Positions 33,115 through 45,891 are shown, numbered from the stretch's first letter. The stretch is 64,000 nucleotides of DNA from Phyllostachys edulis (GCA_036346405.1 CM070561.1:4218834-4282833), one strand, 5' to 3'. Numbers and translations are program-made. Notes: generated from the letters alone by a model not told the origin.

Positions 33115-33460
33115 TCTACCCCTTAACAGATTCAGGCCGAATCTATGCGAAAGAAAAATTGTGATTAGAATCTAACAACGGTAGAATACGTACCGCGGTG
33201 AACAAACTCGGATCTTTGCTCGCGATGCGAGACTCCGCCTCCTTGTCGATTCTTGCTCATAGTGATGCGACCATGGCACCTTCACGGATACCAATGTCTT
33301 ATGCCTCAATGCTCATTCCGACCTCTCTAGTATACGTGCAGCATTTGAGACTCAAACGTGAGGTCTTACTCATTGCTCAACGGCTCTAACGAAACCTCAA
33401 AACTCCGAATCACCCGGTACTCATTCAACACCGAACATACCGGACATTGCGTACTCAGAT
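33115..33460 (-). pseudogene. C-terminal pol of minus-strand gypsy element
   Basis: Next to the purine tract, the minus strand at about 33200-33300 reads 'RHKTLVSVKVPWSHH', then with a one-base shift 'EAESRIASKDPSLF'. This matches the gypsy pol tail of the form 'KVxWSNHxEEATWExE'. Frameshifts and stops abound. Confidence 0.7.
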
Positions 33461-35950
33461 ATGGACCCCAAAGGCGGTCCTAGCGATCGCCATCTTCCAA
33501 AATCCCGAACTATCGAAAACAACCAATGTATACTTTGGGCTATCTTTCTCTTGACCAAACCACATAACTTGCACATAACATATGGAACTCTTATTCCATC
33601 TCTCGATCGACCTCTTCATCATAATAAGGAGAACCCCCTGTTAAGCAGGGACGTGCAACACAACTTATTTTAATCAAACTTTAATAATCAAATTCAATTG
33701 AAAACAAAGGATTTACAATGCAGATACCAATTGCAGATACCAACTTTCCTCCAAAACCCTCAAATCCAAAATCGAAGATTCCTCATGAAAACCTTTCCGA
33801 ACTCCAACAAGGTAGTTTTCAAATAAACTCCACATAATCCAAAAACAAATCGCTCAAATGCTCAAATCAAACACTTCATTTATTTTCCTGAACCGGACAG
33901 AACCACCTTGTCAACATAAGTCAACTCAAATTGTACATGATCTCCATCATAAAAATCCAACTCAAACAAGAACCAATAGAGCATTTATCTACTCGAGAAA
34001 ACATTCTTTTCTCATATGTTCTTTTAAGAAATAAAACCCTTACCCAAATCATGGGTGTCCAGAATTATCACACTAACTCCTTCCTCTTAATCGGCAATCC
34101 CAAAATGATCCTCAAACTGAAAGATCAACCATACTTATTTAGAGGGACTCTACTAATCCACAAAAGGATTCTCTAGTCCACTCCTATACTAAAGGAATTA
34201 TTTTGACAAATGGTTTCCATCACCTCAATAGAGATTTTTCACCCACAACCACATCATCTCATTACATTAAAGATAGTCTACTTCAAATTCTCAAAGACAC
34301 ATTCTCATTTACTTTACCCAAAGTATACTATCCAAGATCAACACACTATTCAAAATTCGCTTATGTTCATCTACTTCTACACATAATATTTGGGTCTCCA
34401 ATGTGTTACCATAACAATGCAAAGCCCAAATTCAACCTTCAAGTCTTCTGCCATGAATTTCTGCTATAATTGGTAGGAAAACCTCATATTCCTTTACTAA
34501 AATTTCACACAGCTCAATAATAACCTCAGTTATTATTATCAACATTCCTCACTAATCAAGTAACTGCCCCAAGGCGATTTATTTCACCAATCTTAGATCT
34601 CCTCTAATCCACACCAATCCAATTCAGATACACAACCAAAGTATACCCATTCGCAATACTCTAACTGGTTGACCATTCAAACATACTCAATCGCTAACAT
34701 CGATAAATAAATAAATTCTTGACCAAGTTATCCTTAGAGATAATCTAACCCCCATAGGGTTACCCACTGAGGCCGAATCATACTTGATAATATCTCAACA
34801 ATTCCTGCTATCCCATTAATTAGCACAACGCTTAGGTTTCTCCACACCGCTACTCTCATTAAACTTCACCATCATAACTCTTCTACACAATATTACTTAG
34901 TATCCAATTGCGATACTCTAATACATTTATCAAGAGTCCATACTTTCGATAATCCTAACATGGGCAAAGGTTATTGGATCATAATTAGCCATAGGTTCCA
35001 CTAGTTTACACTAATCAATTTTATTTCATCAATGACATTCCTTTTAAATAGAACTCCTCCGGTGTTATAGGTCAAAACCAATTCACTGCCTTCTATACTT
35101 CAAATAGGTTGGTTCCCAAAATCTCACCACTACCAAATACTTGTCCACCAACAACCAAATACTATATTACACTTTATAAGACTTAGCAACATAAGTTGGT
35201 TAATTCCTTTCTCAAAAAGAAGAAACAAACCAAAAACAGGTTCCAACGAACAAGAAAATGTTGCTTCTGGGTGAGCACGAGACCAAGAAGAACAATCAAA
35301 TAGCAATGATCTCGGAAAGCATAATACGAGTCCAAAGTTGAGGGCACATATCCCACAAGAAGGAATATCAAACCTCCATAAATCAAGATAAAACATTGCT
35401 ATTGAAACTCAAGAAACTCTTAAGTCAGAACAATGTAAAAGTTGCATATTACAATTCTTAACTCCAACTTCAAATGCTTATGGTACACATCTTCCGTTAA
35501 CAAAGCAAGCAATTTTCTTTGATTACAACATTACTTGCCAATCCAAACAAGAAATGCCTATAAAACCAAATAACATTAATCACTTAGGTACCAAACGGAA
35601 CTTTCCCATATGTCACATTGCTCAATTAATTCCATCTACTACGTAAATCATGAACTCCCAAAAGACCACGAATGCAAACTCCAAACATTTCCTTTGACTG
35701 ATATTACGCAAGGCAATTAACTTCCTTTCTCTCTAGAAGAATCATCACCACTACAACGAGTCAGAATCCCTTGTGGACAATTTTTATGAAAATAATTTCA
35801 AAATCTTTCTTAAAATCTCTATTTTAATAAAAATTATATTCATTGGAGTTTATATTATATATCTCATGCATAATGGTCCTAAAATTATTTATTTGAGTGA
35901 TTGAATAAAGGATCATTTGTATTCAAGTTCAACTCCTGCTTTTTCAGGCA
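33461..35950. other. Unresolved AT-rich sequence
   Basis: I expected the rest of the minus-strand gypsy internal region or Sirevirus RNase H here, but recognise neither. The open frames (up to about 90 codons) lack family motifs. Heavy decay of the gypsy element is the simplest reading. Confidence 0.4.
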
Positions 35951-36517
35951 AAAACGGTAATACCACGTTTTAACGCCGGTATTACCGCTGCCCAGCAATA
36001 CCCCACTTCAATGGTGGTACTACCTTGGCCCTCCTCTCTCCTGCGGTATAACCGCTTCCTCTTTCTCCAAAACCGCTGACCCCTCTCTTTCTCTCTCTCC
36101 CGTGCTCCTCTCCTCTAAGAACCCTATTTCAAATCTCTCGATTCTGTGGAGCAATCTTGGATTTCTTTGATTGAAGTGACTCCTGTGATCATTTTTTTTC
36201 TCTAAATCCCTAAGGTATTTGCTCAAATCTCATCTCCCTTCTCATCTTTTTGGCATCTATCTCTCTTTTAGGGTTGAATCAAAATGTGCATGAATGAGTC
36301 AATTTCTCTTGGAAAAATTGGTAGTAATTAGTGTTTGATGATATATCATGTCGATTCTATGGATTAATTCATGTCAAACACTAGTTAGAATCAAAATCAA
36401 AATATTGCCCTAAAAATTCTGAAACTACGGTACTACTGCTCGAGAAGAGAAAATTAGATTTAATCATACTCTTTTACATAAATCCTATTTTAATTGTCTC
36501 TTCTTGTCTTAGCAATC
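35951..36517 (+). promoter_or_regulatory. Leader of Sirevirus 3' ORF with CGGTA-type palindromes
   Basis: 'CGGTAATACC', 'CCGGTATTACCGC' and 'GGTGGTACTACC' occur within 35955-36060, then a CT-rich stretch, then GTAAT-rich sequence ending TTGTCTTAG before the ATG at 36518. The palindromes match those in this element's LTR. The GTAAGG/TTAG layout could be an intron in a separate transcript, which is inference. Confidence 0.45.
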
Positions 36518-37926
36518 ATGCCAATGACAAAGAGACCATCTCTTTGCAAAGGGGGCCACTCCCAATGAAGATCCCGAAGAGCGCTATGATCCCCCAGCCT
36601 CGAGCGCTGGACCTTCTCGCTAGAAGAGACCTTCGAGGAAGGCAGCATTAAGAAGATCTCCGAGGGATGAAAGTGACTCAGAGACTGGGTCTTTTCTTCT
36701 AGCTATGAGGGAGAGAGATCAAGGGACATCTTCTAATAAGCGAGCTACAGAACCTAAAAAATGAAGAGGATGAAGATGATGAGGACACCTCTCAAGAAGA
36801 AACTGAAAGTGATGAGGAGATGGCTGAGGCTAAAGAGTCTATAGTGGACCTCATGCAGATTCACAGTGATAACTATGCTTTACTTCGACATGTCAATCAA
36901 TTTGAGAAGCCCAACAGTTCCACGGATGCAAGGTTCCACACTAGATTTCAGCAGGAAGTCTTTGCTCAGCACTACAGTCATCACCGACAGTTCGTCGATC
37001 ATAAGTATGTTGACTCGGCTCATTTGAACTCTCTTGACAAATATGATGGAGCCTACAGATTGTTTCAGGCAGTTAGTCTTCATGACATTGTGGCATTGAA
37101 GTGTGACTATAATGAAGAGATTATAAGACAATTTTATGCCACTGTTCATGTGTCGGCATCTTTTGATCACCTGATATGGATGACTAGAACTCAAAGGTAT
37201 CAAGCTTCCAAGGCAAACTTTCAAAGTGCCTTGAGAACATACATAGGGACACAAGAAAAACTTTATGACAGAGATGCTCTCAGAATTCCAGCTTACAGAC
37301 AGTTTTATGATGAAAATATCAACTTTGTACCTGGAAGAATTGGAGGCCTTCTACCACTGCCGAGCTTGATCAATAGGATCATCGACCATACTTTCTTTCC
37401 CAAGAGTGGGAACTTTGATGCCATTCGAGAGCATGCATGGAATATCATTGACAATATTATTCATGGCATAAAGTTTGATGTGGTTGATGTAATAATCAGA
37501 GAAATTAGCTCATCTAAGAATGACAGAATAAAGAGGATATACTTTGCTCCATACATCATGGCTCTCATAGCGAGACTGAATCAGTTCAGACGAGGGCAGA
37601 CAGGAGTGCACAAGTCTTACAAGCCCAGGGAAGGGGCCCTAGTGCCTACAGTAGTACCACCTCCTGCTCCAGTAGCACCTCCTCAGGCTCCAGCAGCAGC
37701 TCCAGAAGATCCAGTTTCGCTCTCTCATATGCTCTCAGTTGTCATGGAGATTAGAGACTCTCAGCAGAGATTAGAGCAAAATCAACAGAGATTGGAGGAG
37801 ACTCAGATAGAAACCAATAATAGGATTGTGGCTTTGAAAGATCGGGTTCTCACACTTGAACAAGCTTTATCTACTCCAACTCGTTATGGACACCGTTGTC
37901 GCCTCAACACTCCTCCTCAAGATTGA
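36518..37926 (+). pseudogene. Extra 3' ORF of Sirevirus (plant transposon protein type)
   Basis: The frame begins MPMTKRPSLCK at 36518 and is broken by at least two frameshifts before a clean 368-codon stretch at 36820-37926. That stretch has an acidic N-terminus, a globular core ('EEIIRQFYATVHVSASFDHL', 'FVPGRIGGLLPLPSLINRI'), a Pro/Ala-rich segment and a C-terminal coiled coil (RDSQQRLEQNQQRLEETQIE). It resembles the 'putative plant transposon protein' domain found in retroelement ORFs, from memory. Some Sireviruses carry an env-like ORF here, but no signal peptide or membrane helix is visible. Function is unknown. Confidence 0.72.
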
Positions 37927-37940
37927 TACCTTTTGGTCCT

Positions 37941-37961
37941 TGATGCCAAAGGGGGGAGAAA
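37941..37961 (+). other. Sirevirus polypurine tract
   Basis: GCCAAAGGGGGGAGAAA abuts the TG of the 3' LTR. It recurs at about 55788-55802 before the second LTR copy. Confidence 0.85.
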
Positions 37962-39197
37962 TGTGGAGATCAAGATTGAAAGATTTAGGGGGAGCTTAGC
38001 TTTTGGGGAATATCTTATTAGCTATTATCTATGATTGGAACAATATGTTTTATGTCTATGTTTGTAAGACCTTATTGGTTTTTCTCTAAGACTTGTTATG
38101 CTGAACTTTTTTTCATCTCCCTTGAGAATCGGTATGACCGCATGATCTGAGCGGTACTACCGGAGTGTGGTAGTACCGATATTTTAATGGCGGTAATTTT
38201 TTTCTAGAAAAGGTGATTTTTTGAGATTTCTTGAGCTCTGGAAAACGGTAGTTCCGTTCTAGCCAAGCGGTACTACCGCGATGTGGTAGTACCGATTTTT
38301 AGTTAGCGGTAGTACCGTAACTTTATGTATAACGGCTAGTTCAGAGCATTAAATGCTACTGTTCCGACCGTTAAGCGAAAATCGGTAGTACCAGGTTTCA
38401 ACAGCGGTACTACCGCAAATCCTGATTTTTTTCAGGAAAGAGGTTGCAACGGCTAGATTTGTTGGTGAGGGGTATAAATACCCCCCACCTGCCTTCAACA
38501 TCAACTCTAGAGACCATTGAGCTTTATACTCTTACATTGAACTCTCTTGAGCTCATATATACTCTTCAACTACTCATTTGAATTGATTTCTCATTCTTGA
38601 GGTAGTTGAGAGCATTGAAGTGCATTGATTCATTAGTTGATCATTTAGGCACTTATAGTTCATCAAGCTAAACTCGTGATCTATTACTCTTGATGCTTGC
38701 GGCACCTAGACGACTTGGAGGAAGAAATTGCGTGGTGAGCTCTTCAAAGAGATTGTGAAGACTCCCGGCAAGATTGTGAAGTGGTGTTGTGCTCATCACC
38801 TCTGGAGAGGAGAAAAAGCAACTCTATTGATTGAGGATTGGGGCTTAATTCGTAGAGTCGGCTTGATTCATTCAAGTTTCCTCAACGTGGACTAGTGAAG
38901 ACCGACAAGCCTTCGATACCACGAGAAAAACTTCATTGTCTTCATTGTGGTTCATTCTTGTCTTTACTACTTCCGCATTTATATTTCTAGCAAGTTACTT
39001 GTGTAAGTTTTGCTTAGCTAGAATTGTTTCTAGTATTGACATTAGCTTATAATTGTCTTAAAAGGCTTAGTAGCTCTATCATCATATTTGTGCTAGGAAA
39101 CTTTGTTAAAGACAATCTTGTTTAAAATTATTAATTAGTAGAAAAGTTTTTAAAACCTCATATTCACCCCCCTCTAGTCGATTATCTCGATCCTACA
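37962..39197 (+). repeat. 3' LTR of Sirevirus, copy A
   Basis: TGTGGAGATCAAG...GATCCTACA, 1236 bp. It contains at least five CGGTA[G/C]TACCG-type palindromes between 38145 and 38415 and a TATA box TATAAATA at 38473-38480. The end includes 'TTCACCCCCCTCTAGTCG', typical of these elements. It is nearly identical to 55803-57045. Confidence 0.87.
38473..38480 (+). promoter_or_regulatory. TATA box of Sirevirus LTR
   Basis: TATAAATA lies just downstream of the palindrome cluster. It is conserved at 46818 and 56318 in the other LTR copies. Confidence 0.75.
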
Positions 39198-39614
39198 AAG
39201 ACGCCATGGCAGGCGGTCTTCAGTAGGGGCTAGGCGTGGCGAGGGGGCGGCCAAGCAGGCAAGGTGGGGGTCTTGCAGGAGGTGGCGCCGAACCCTAGCA
39301 CGGGGGAATGGCGAGCGAGGGCCACTCGGGCCGGAGGAGGACAGCGCGGAGGGTGAAATGAGAGAAAGTTCAGTCGGGCGTGGGGTTTCGCAAAAATAGC
39401 GTGAAGTGGGAGGGTGAGGTTATCTTGGCCGCGGATTTCGTGATGGACGACCTATGTGTATATGTCCACAAAACAGTCCATGTGTACTAGGTATGTTACT
39501 CTATAAGCCAGTGGTAACTGTACCTGTGTTTCCCATTTCTTATCCTCTGACGTTTTTCTGTCGACATGTGTGAAGTCTCTCCCCGATAAACCTCAAATGT
39601 ATATTCAAAGGTTG
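39198..39614. repeat. Duplicated flank, copy A
   Basis: This GC-rich block matches 57046-57464 closely. On the minus strand it has the look of a grass 5' untranslated region ending in GCCATGGCG beside the LTR. Copy A continues into AAGTATCTAC at 39615, whereas copy B continues into the MULE. No protein family was recognised. Confidence 0.8.
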
Positions 39615-42499
39615 AAGTATCTACATCTACGTACTGTTAATTAGTCGGCGAGGTCTGGTTCCTCAACGTGTCCCGCAGCAAACCCCATACTATATTATTA
39701 CAGCGTGCAACGTGGAGGACCACACATGCGGTGGCCGAATCGCGCGCCAGCCGCCATTGTGTAGCTCAATCACGGAAACATTTGATAAACTTCCGTAGAC
39801 GACCACGATTAATTATCCTGCTCATTCCTCTATCACCATGTGATATGCGCCTTCAAGTTTCACCTAAACAACATGTGATATGAGCTGCACGTGCCTGCCT
39901 GGCAACTGGCAGGTACTAACTAGCAACAATAATCTGGTACTAACTAGAAGATCTAGCCAGATCATCTCTTCAGATCCTTTTCCATCAACTGGTTGGTGGC
40001 AATTGTTGATAACTTGAATGATACGGCTGCAGCATTATCAGTGAGTGTTCGGCCGTACTATTCGAGTTTTTAACTAAAATGATATTGTTTTATAGTGAAA
40101 TAGCAAAAATAGCCTCTATAAATGAGTTGGCAAGATAGCATCCGTGCTGCACTCAAAAGTCACGAAGGCTATTTACCACGTCCTAGAGGTCGCAAACTAG
40201 GAACACGGTAGGTGACCTACCGTGAGCTAGAGGCGCTGTAGGTGACATTTCGAGCTCCGTGCGGTTGTCATGTGGCTACCACTTACTCAGGCTATTTTTA
40301 ACGCTATATGTGTATCAGTTTTGCTAATTCATTCGTGAAAGACTATTTTTATTACTTCGTTTCGGTTCGGTGCCATTGTAGAAGAAAAAAAAACAACTTC
40401 GGTTCTTCGCTGGGATCCCATGTACAGTTCACAATCCAAATTAAGCGCACCCGTTTGCGTTTACAATTTGTTCTATTCTTCTCTGATGCTAATGCTACCT
40501 CTTTTTTTGTGGATGGATCATTTTCCACACTCTGACCTGACGGATTTTGCTGCCAAATTCATTCATGGCGTGATGTTACGAGACTTAAGCTGTATTAGAA
40601 TTCGCATCCTTCTCTTCGAAACACGTTGCACACACGAGATTGCCCTTATGGGGAGCTTTGGGTCACTTTATGTCCGTTTCCCCTGAATTAATCTGTATTG
40701 CAAACTTTTCTGAAATTACAGAATATGCGGTGCTACTTATCTGCTTTTGGGAACAGCAGCCCTACATAGCCAAGATGGAGACGCGTGAACAACCATATCG
40801 TGAGACCTGACAGCCTGCATACAACATTGTCGGAAGCTTAGGCCGTTGTCATGTGACACGTACCGGGTCAGATTAATATGTGCCACCAGGTTAATAGGGA
40901 GTACTAACGAAGGCAAATAAGAATTTTGGAGCTTCGAATGGACCATGGAAATGGATTCTTATATGAACTTAAAGTGTTACCCACTGATACTCCTCGATAT
41001 ACACAACGGCTCTGGTTACGAGATACGATCTGAACGTGCATGTACTACTAACAAAGTAGATGTATCTCGTAGAGAGAATCAAAATAACGATGACGAAATA
41101 ATATCAACGAGATAGAAAGATTTAGCGAAATCGATCGCAAATTCCTTACACACAACCTTAAAAGAGTACAGGGGATTATCGCTCTCTTGTAACCCCGTTG
41201 AACCTTTTAGGATCCTCGGATCATTGGTTATAAGAATCTAGTGCTAAATAATAACCTAACATCTAATCCTCTTATACATCTTGCTTTGAATGAGTTAGTT
41301 CGTAGCTTAGGTTCTCTATTATCACTCCTCATGACTTTATATAATGCCCCTTAAGTCTTCTCTAAAGAAAAGTAGAAATTGTAATTCTATTAGAATTCAA
41401 ATAGAAATAATTATAGCACACCTCTCCACGTTATAGTTGATCAAGATACAAGTCACCTCTCGACATTAAACGTTATTTGCCCATTATCGGCATTTTTTTC
41501 TATTAAGATTACGCCGGCTTTGCACATTTCACTAAACCATTGGTTCGCGCATCCAAAGGGTCCATCACCATCAGTGTGGTCAACCAACTCTAATTATATA
41601 CACCCATGTCACGTACAGAAAACTCAAGAGTATGTTGTTACTGCACTAATCAGCCATTTTTTAGCGAAATTTTATGGTACATTATACCGATAGTATATGA
41701 TGGTTATATAAATTAAATATAACTATTGATTTGTTAAAGGTATAATAGATTTTTCTTTATATTTATAATTTTTCGTGAAAGTATTATGAACTTTTTCAAT
41801 TAAAGTTGAAAATATCACTTTTATGCAATGTGATCCCTATATAGATAATTATAATTCTACCCGTCATAAGATTCTACTAATGATACTATCAAATATAGTA
41901 ATAACTAAATCATAACTAACATGATCCATCGAATAAAAAGAACAAACGGTTGGTATTAAATTGAGTGGACCGCGTGAAACAACTTTTTTAGATGAAGAAC
42001 TACTGTGTTTTCCGATTCGGGCCCTTCTCTTGGGTAAAATACTGCCCAATCATGACCAACGGTAGCTATCGAGTGACATCCCGTGCCACATCACATCGCC
42101 ACACGTTCTTCACTTAGAGGTTCTCAAATAATACACACACGGTCTAGGTCAGTGCACCGATCCAAAATAAGGGATTACTCCTTTGCCCATAAAAAATAAT
42201 TTGCTTAGTATGACATGCGATTAAGCAACTATTATGAGGCCTTTATGCTATACTATTTTAACATAATTATGCCCACTAAGTTTCCACTATCGTAGGCTTC
42301 GCACCAAACAATAACCCTCTCTTACGCCATGTAGGTATTAAAAATGAGTTTTCACGACATCCACACCTCTGAATGACACAACTGCGGTGAAATAGTATAG
42401 TTTAATTAGCCAAGTTTGTCCCACACCACACTTGTGGTGGTACGATTACACCAGACTAGAAATTTAAAACATGAATTTAAATTACTGGAATATAAATAA
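39615..42499. other. Unassigned sequence
   Basis: No gene was recognised. At 40097-40290 'AATAGCAAAAATAGCC' and a palindrome CACGGTAGG/CCTACCGTG resemble MULE-end sequence seen at 19684 and at the right window edge ('GTAGGTGAC'). The left part of the LTR ending at 44658 may extend into 41100-42499. The remainder is AT-rich with short frames only. Confidence 0.4.
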
Positions 42500-43333
42500 G
42501 CATTCAATAATAGTTTAAAACAAAATTTAAATAATTCTAACTACTGGGCTCAAATATGATCAAAGAATGTAACTTGTCTTGCTCAAATGATAGTAGATCT
42601 AATTCATCAAAAGATTCAAGCTCTCCGGAGGCGTCAAAATCTATACGCGAAACGAGCCAAAATCAAACAAAATTCAAATCAATTAAACTAAAATTCAAAT
42701 GAACTTCAAATTAAATAATTTCACTATAGATAGCTAGATCTTGATTTTATATGAATTTAGAAATTTGAATCGTTGACATCGGAGCTCGTATGAAGGAGAA
42801 CGAGACCTTGGAAAATTAAAATTCACATCAAATGATATAATTGGATTTTCAGAATTTATGAAATTGTTTTGCTAAAGGAAAAACAATTTACTACGTCATG
42901 ATGACATCAGCAAGGGAATTATGGAATTTTGGCTGAATTATTTTCTAAAGGAAATTGAAATGGGTCAATGATAGGTGGGCCAAGGTCCATGGACCTGATC
43001 CACAAAAATGAATTTGGTTCATGGTGGACCGACTCATGCAATAGTAACAGCCACACAAGCATGACACGCAAGTGCACACGCGGGCAGCCACGTGGGCTTG
43101 GGTGGTGAGGTGGCGCACAGGTGGCACTGTTGTGGCGATCGGCGCACAAAGACCAATGGTCGTCAGCATTTAGCGGCATGGCGGCGGCCGGTGAGGAACG
43201 CAAATGAAAGAGGGGAAAACAGGGAAGGAGATGCTCACCTCAGCGGTGGTGGGACACGCAGGGTTCACCGGCGGCGAGGGAAAAGACGGCGGTGTGGCGG
43301 TTCTAGCGAAACCGAGGGGCGCACCGGGTGGAA

Positions 43334-43603
43334 CAGGGGCGGAACTAGAACAAAAATGACCGGGGTTCACTACTTCACTATACATATAACAACATATATA
43401 ATTTTTAAACAACAATGTACTAAATAGTAATTTATGTGGCAAACATTGGCAAAATGCATCATCCAGCCAGAGATTAGGTTGAACCAGGGTACACAACTTT
43501 TTAGCCAAGGGGTGCACGCGTGATATATATGGACTAATCTCTGCTAAATTTTTTTGACCCGATGTCATGTGACACCGGGTCCCCCCATTTGCTTCCGCCC
43601 CTG
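43334..43603. mobile_element. hAT-type MITE, 270 bp
   Basis: The terminal inverted repeats are CAGGGGCGGAAC on the left and CAGGGGCGGAAGC read from the right. The 8-bp duplication GGGTGGAA flanks it exactly (43326-43333 and 43604-43611). An 8-bp duplication with a CAG-initial terminal repeat is diagnostic of hAT. There is no coding capacity. It inserted in the GC-rich part of the LTR. Confidence 0.95.
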
Positions 43604-44043
43604 GGGTGGAACGCGGAGCGGCGGTGCCAAAGGTGTAGACGATGGCCACAGGGGTGTCGTCGACGGTGAGGTAATCGGCGAAGAGAAGTGCTTCGGTCGG
43701 CGAGCTTCAAACTTGAAATCTTGCGGCACTAGGGCTTAGGAGCAATGTGGTTTGCAGGAACGAGGGAGGGTTGGGATAGCATGCGGCGCACGGAGTGTCG
43801 CCGTTGGAGCCCGTTTCGGCTGCACGTCAAATTCGGAATTCGGTGGCGTTTCGAGATAAGATAGAGTTGGAGTTGGTTGCGGAGAAGATAAAGGTAAGAA
43901 TGACAGCATGCCAGCGAGAAAAGAGGAAGAAAAATGGTGGCTGAGCGGAGCTTCGAAGGTGCGGCAATGGTGTGGGCGGTTGGAAAAGAAGAAAGAAAGA
44001 GGAAGAAAGAAAGGGGAAAGCGGCTGACCAGCGGGTCCCACGC

Positions 44044-44046
<3 letters not shown>

Positions 44047-44079
<33 letters not shown>
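44047..44079. repeat. GA microsatellite
   Basis: About sixteen GA units, in a position that corresponds to the CT-rich leader of the minus-strand LTR. Confidence 0.95.
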
Positions 44080-44085
<6 letters not shown>

Positions 44086-44658
44086 TAGAGGAGGGGCACA
44101 CTAATGGGTGGGGCCCGTCTGGAAGTGAGAGGGAGAGGGGAGGCGCAGGGTGGGCTACTGCGGCTGGAGCTGGGTCGAGGGAGTGGGCCGTGCGTAGGGA
44201 AATAAAAAAAAAAGGGATGGGGAGATTGGGCCCAAAGGTAATTTCTGGATTTTTAATGACTTTAGTAAATTTAGAAACTGAGATAAATTAATTAGGTTTT
44301 TAGAAAATAGCAAATAGAGTCCACAAATTCTAGAAACATTCATAGAAATTCCTTGAATTATTTTGAACTTAATCAAATTATTTCCAACTTAAAGTTGGCT
44401 TTTATTTTCACACATAACTTATTTTTAATTTCTAGAAAATAGGAAAAACGTTTTAAAATTCCACAAAATTCAATAAATTAATTGAATTTTCTTTTTAACT
44501 TTAAATCTAAGAAAACCCGAAAACTCCATAAAATTTAATTCTTACTTTAAAAACCAAGAATTTTAAGAAAATCAAGAAAACTCTTTTAAAATTCGAAAAT
44601 CCTATAAAATAATAATTTTATTAATTTTATTTTTGGTAATGAACTTTAGGATGTTACA

Positions 44659-45330
44659 CTTTCCTATATGCATTTGTATTTATTTTAGATCCTAGAGGTA
44701 AAATTGAAGCACTTGCAAATGTTCTTGATCTTCTTAGTGATACTACATGGCTAGACTATTCTAACTATTTTAAAGAAGTTCATTCTTAGTTACACGAGGT
44801 TTACCAAATGTATGAAAATAAGTCCAAGGAGTCCGCCTGCAATGACCTCCAGTAGCCCCCACCTTAAGTAGCGAGACAAATATGCAGGGCAAGATCTTCA
44901 GTAACTCTTCCTCCAGGTCTAGGTCTTCTTCTTCTACAACGACACCTTCTCAACAAAATCCAAGACCAACCTCTCTCACCCAAGATGTGGGGAACTATCC
45001 GCCCATCTGAATAGCGATACGGTGGATTTCAACTCAGAAAACTTTGAAATTTTGCACTAGTAGCATGTGCATAAGTTAGCATATATCGTGCCATCCATAC
45101 TTGCACATGGTGTGTTAGCTGTCCCTGTCTCGACGGTTTCCTCCGAGTCTGCTTTTAGCCTTTCTAGAAGAATATTGGAGAAGATAAGAACACGTTTCGC
45201 AAGTGAGATGGTGGAGATATTTCTAACTGTGAAGGATTGGGAACAAACTGATTCACAAAAACAACACTCTATGGAAAATCCGAAGTTATCGGAGGTGTTC
45301 GAAAATCTGTATCTAGACAACGATACGTAG
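44659..45330 (+). pseudogene. hAT transposase, C-terminal part
   Basis: Immediately after the LTR the frame reads 'FLYAFVFILDPRGKIEAL', then 'VLDLLSDTTWLDYSNYF', the usual hAT stretch before the dimerisation domain. A TAG lies at 44788-44790. The dimerisation domain follows at 45067-45330: 'VPVSTVSSESAFSLSRRIL', then 'SEMVEIFLTVKDW', ending in a stop. The N-terminal catalytic part is lost or displaced by the LTR. The DDE enzyme is inactive. Confidence 0.88.
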
Positions 45331-45891
45331 AACAAGGATGTATGTAGTGCTATAGGTTGTACTCTTTTTTCCTTTGCCAATGTTTTCTCATGTTGAGTTT
45401 TTACTTGATAAAGGTTTTAACGAGGTAGTCATTTGAACATTAATAAATCTCTTTATTATATTTTCAATATGCTTGTCTCATTTTTTTTACTATTTTCATA
45501 TATATTTCTGAATTCTACATATTTTTCTGATTTTTTTTGGGATTTTTGGATTTTTCGGGCCTAACGGGCTAAGTGGGCCGCAACGAGCCCATCGGGCTAA
45601 ATGGGCTTGGGCTGGCACGACAAGCAATCGGGTCATGCCTGCGCCACCTCCTCAGCATGTGCCCGTGTCAATTTGGACTCCTTTCATAAGGACCATTTGG
45701 ATCTTCATCAATATTGACTCTAGAAACATCTTCATTAGGACCACACTTCAAAATATCTTAAGCAAGCAAATCACCAAGTCTCTGAAAACGAGCTTGTGAC
45801 ATGCACGTAATAGGGGGCGGGATTGCCACAAGCAGAGGGCAGTGACTAAGAAGGGACAACGTGGAGCGGTGGGTGGCACAAAGGCGGCGTC
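45331..45891. other. hAT 3' flank and unassigned sequence
   Basis: At 45555-45640 'GGGCCTAACGGGCTAAGTGG' and related GGGC/GCCC motifs are the kind of subterminal repeats seen near hAT ends. A clear terminus was not identified. Confidence 0.4.

Larger units (their letters stand above)
22720..39197 (+). mobile_element. Sirevirus-type Ty1/copia element (5' LTR missing), with nested insertions
   Basis: The order is gag, protease, integrase, RT, an extra 3' ORF, a polypurine tract and a 3' LTR, all on the plus strand. Copia order (integrase before RT), the extra ORF after pol, and LTR palindromes of CGGTA type identify a Sirevirus (Maximus group). Insertions lie at 24868-28873 and from 30938. The RNase H end of pol is not found after 30937. 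The 5' LTR and the start of gag are lost. Confidence 0.85.
42500..44658 (-). repeat. Gypsy-type LTR, minus strand (probably solo)
   Basis: On the minus strand it begins TGTAACATCCTAAAG (44658), close to the LTR1 start TGTAACATCC. Shared features follow in the same order: AT-rich start, GC-rich promoter-like block, then 'CGTATAGATT' (about 42640). It interrupts hAT coding sequence that resumes at 44659. The left limit was not located. A hAT MITE is nested at 43334-43603. No internal genes were seen. Confidence 0.65.

Noticed and set aside
33461..35950. Small open frames as host exons
   Set aside because: No splice-site pairs with conserved protein motifs were seen. The position between retroelement parts favours decayed element sequence.
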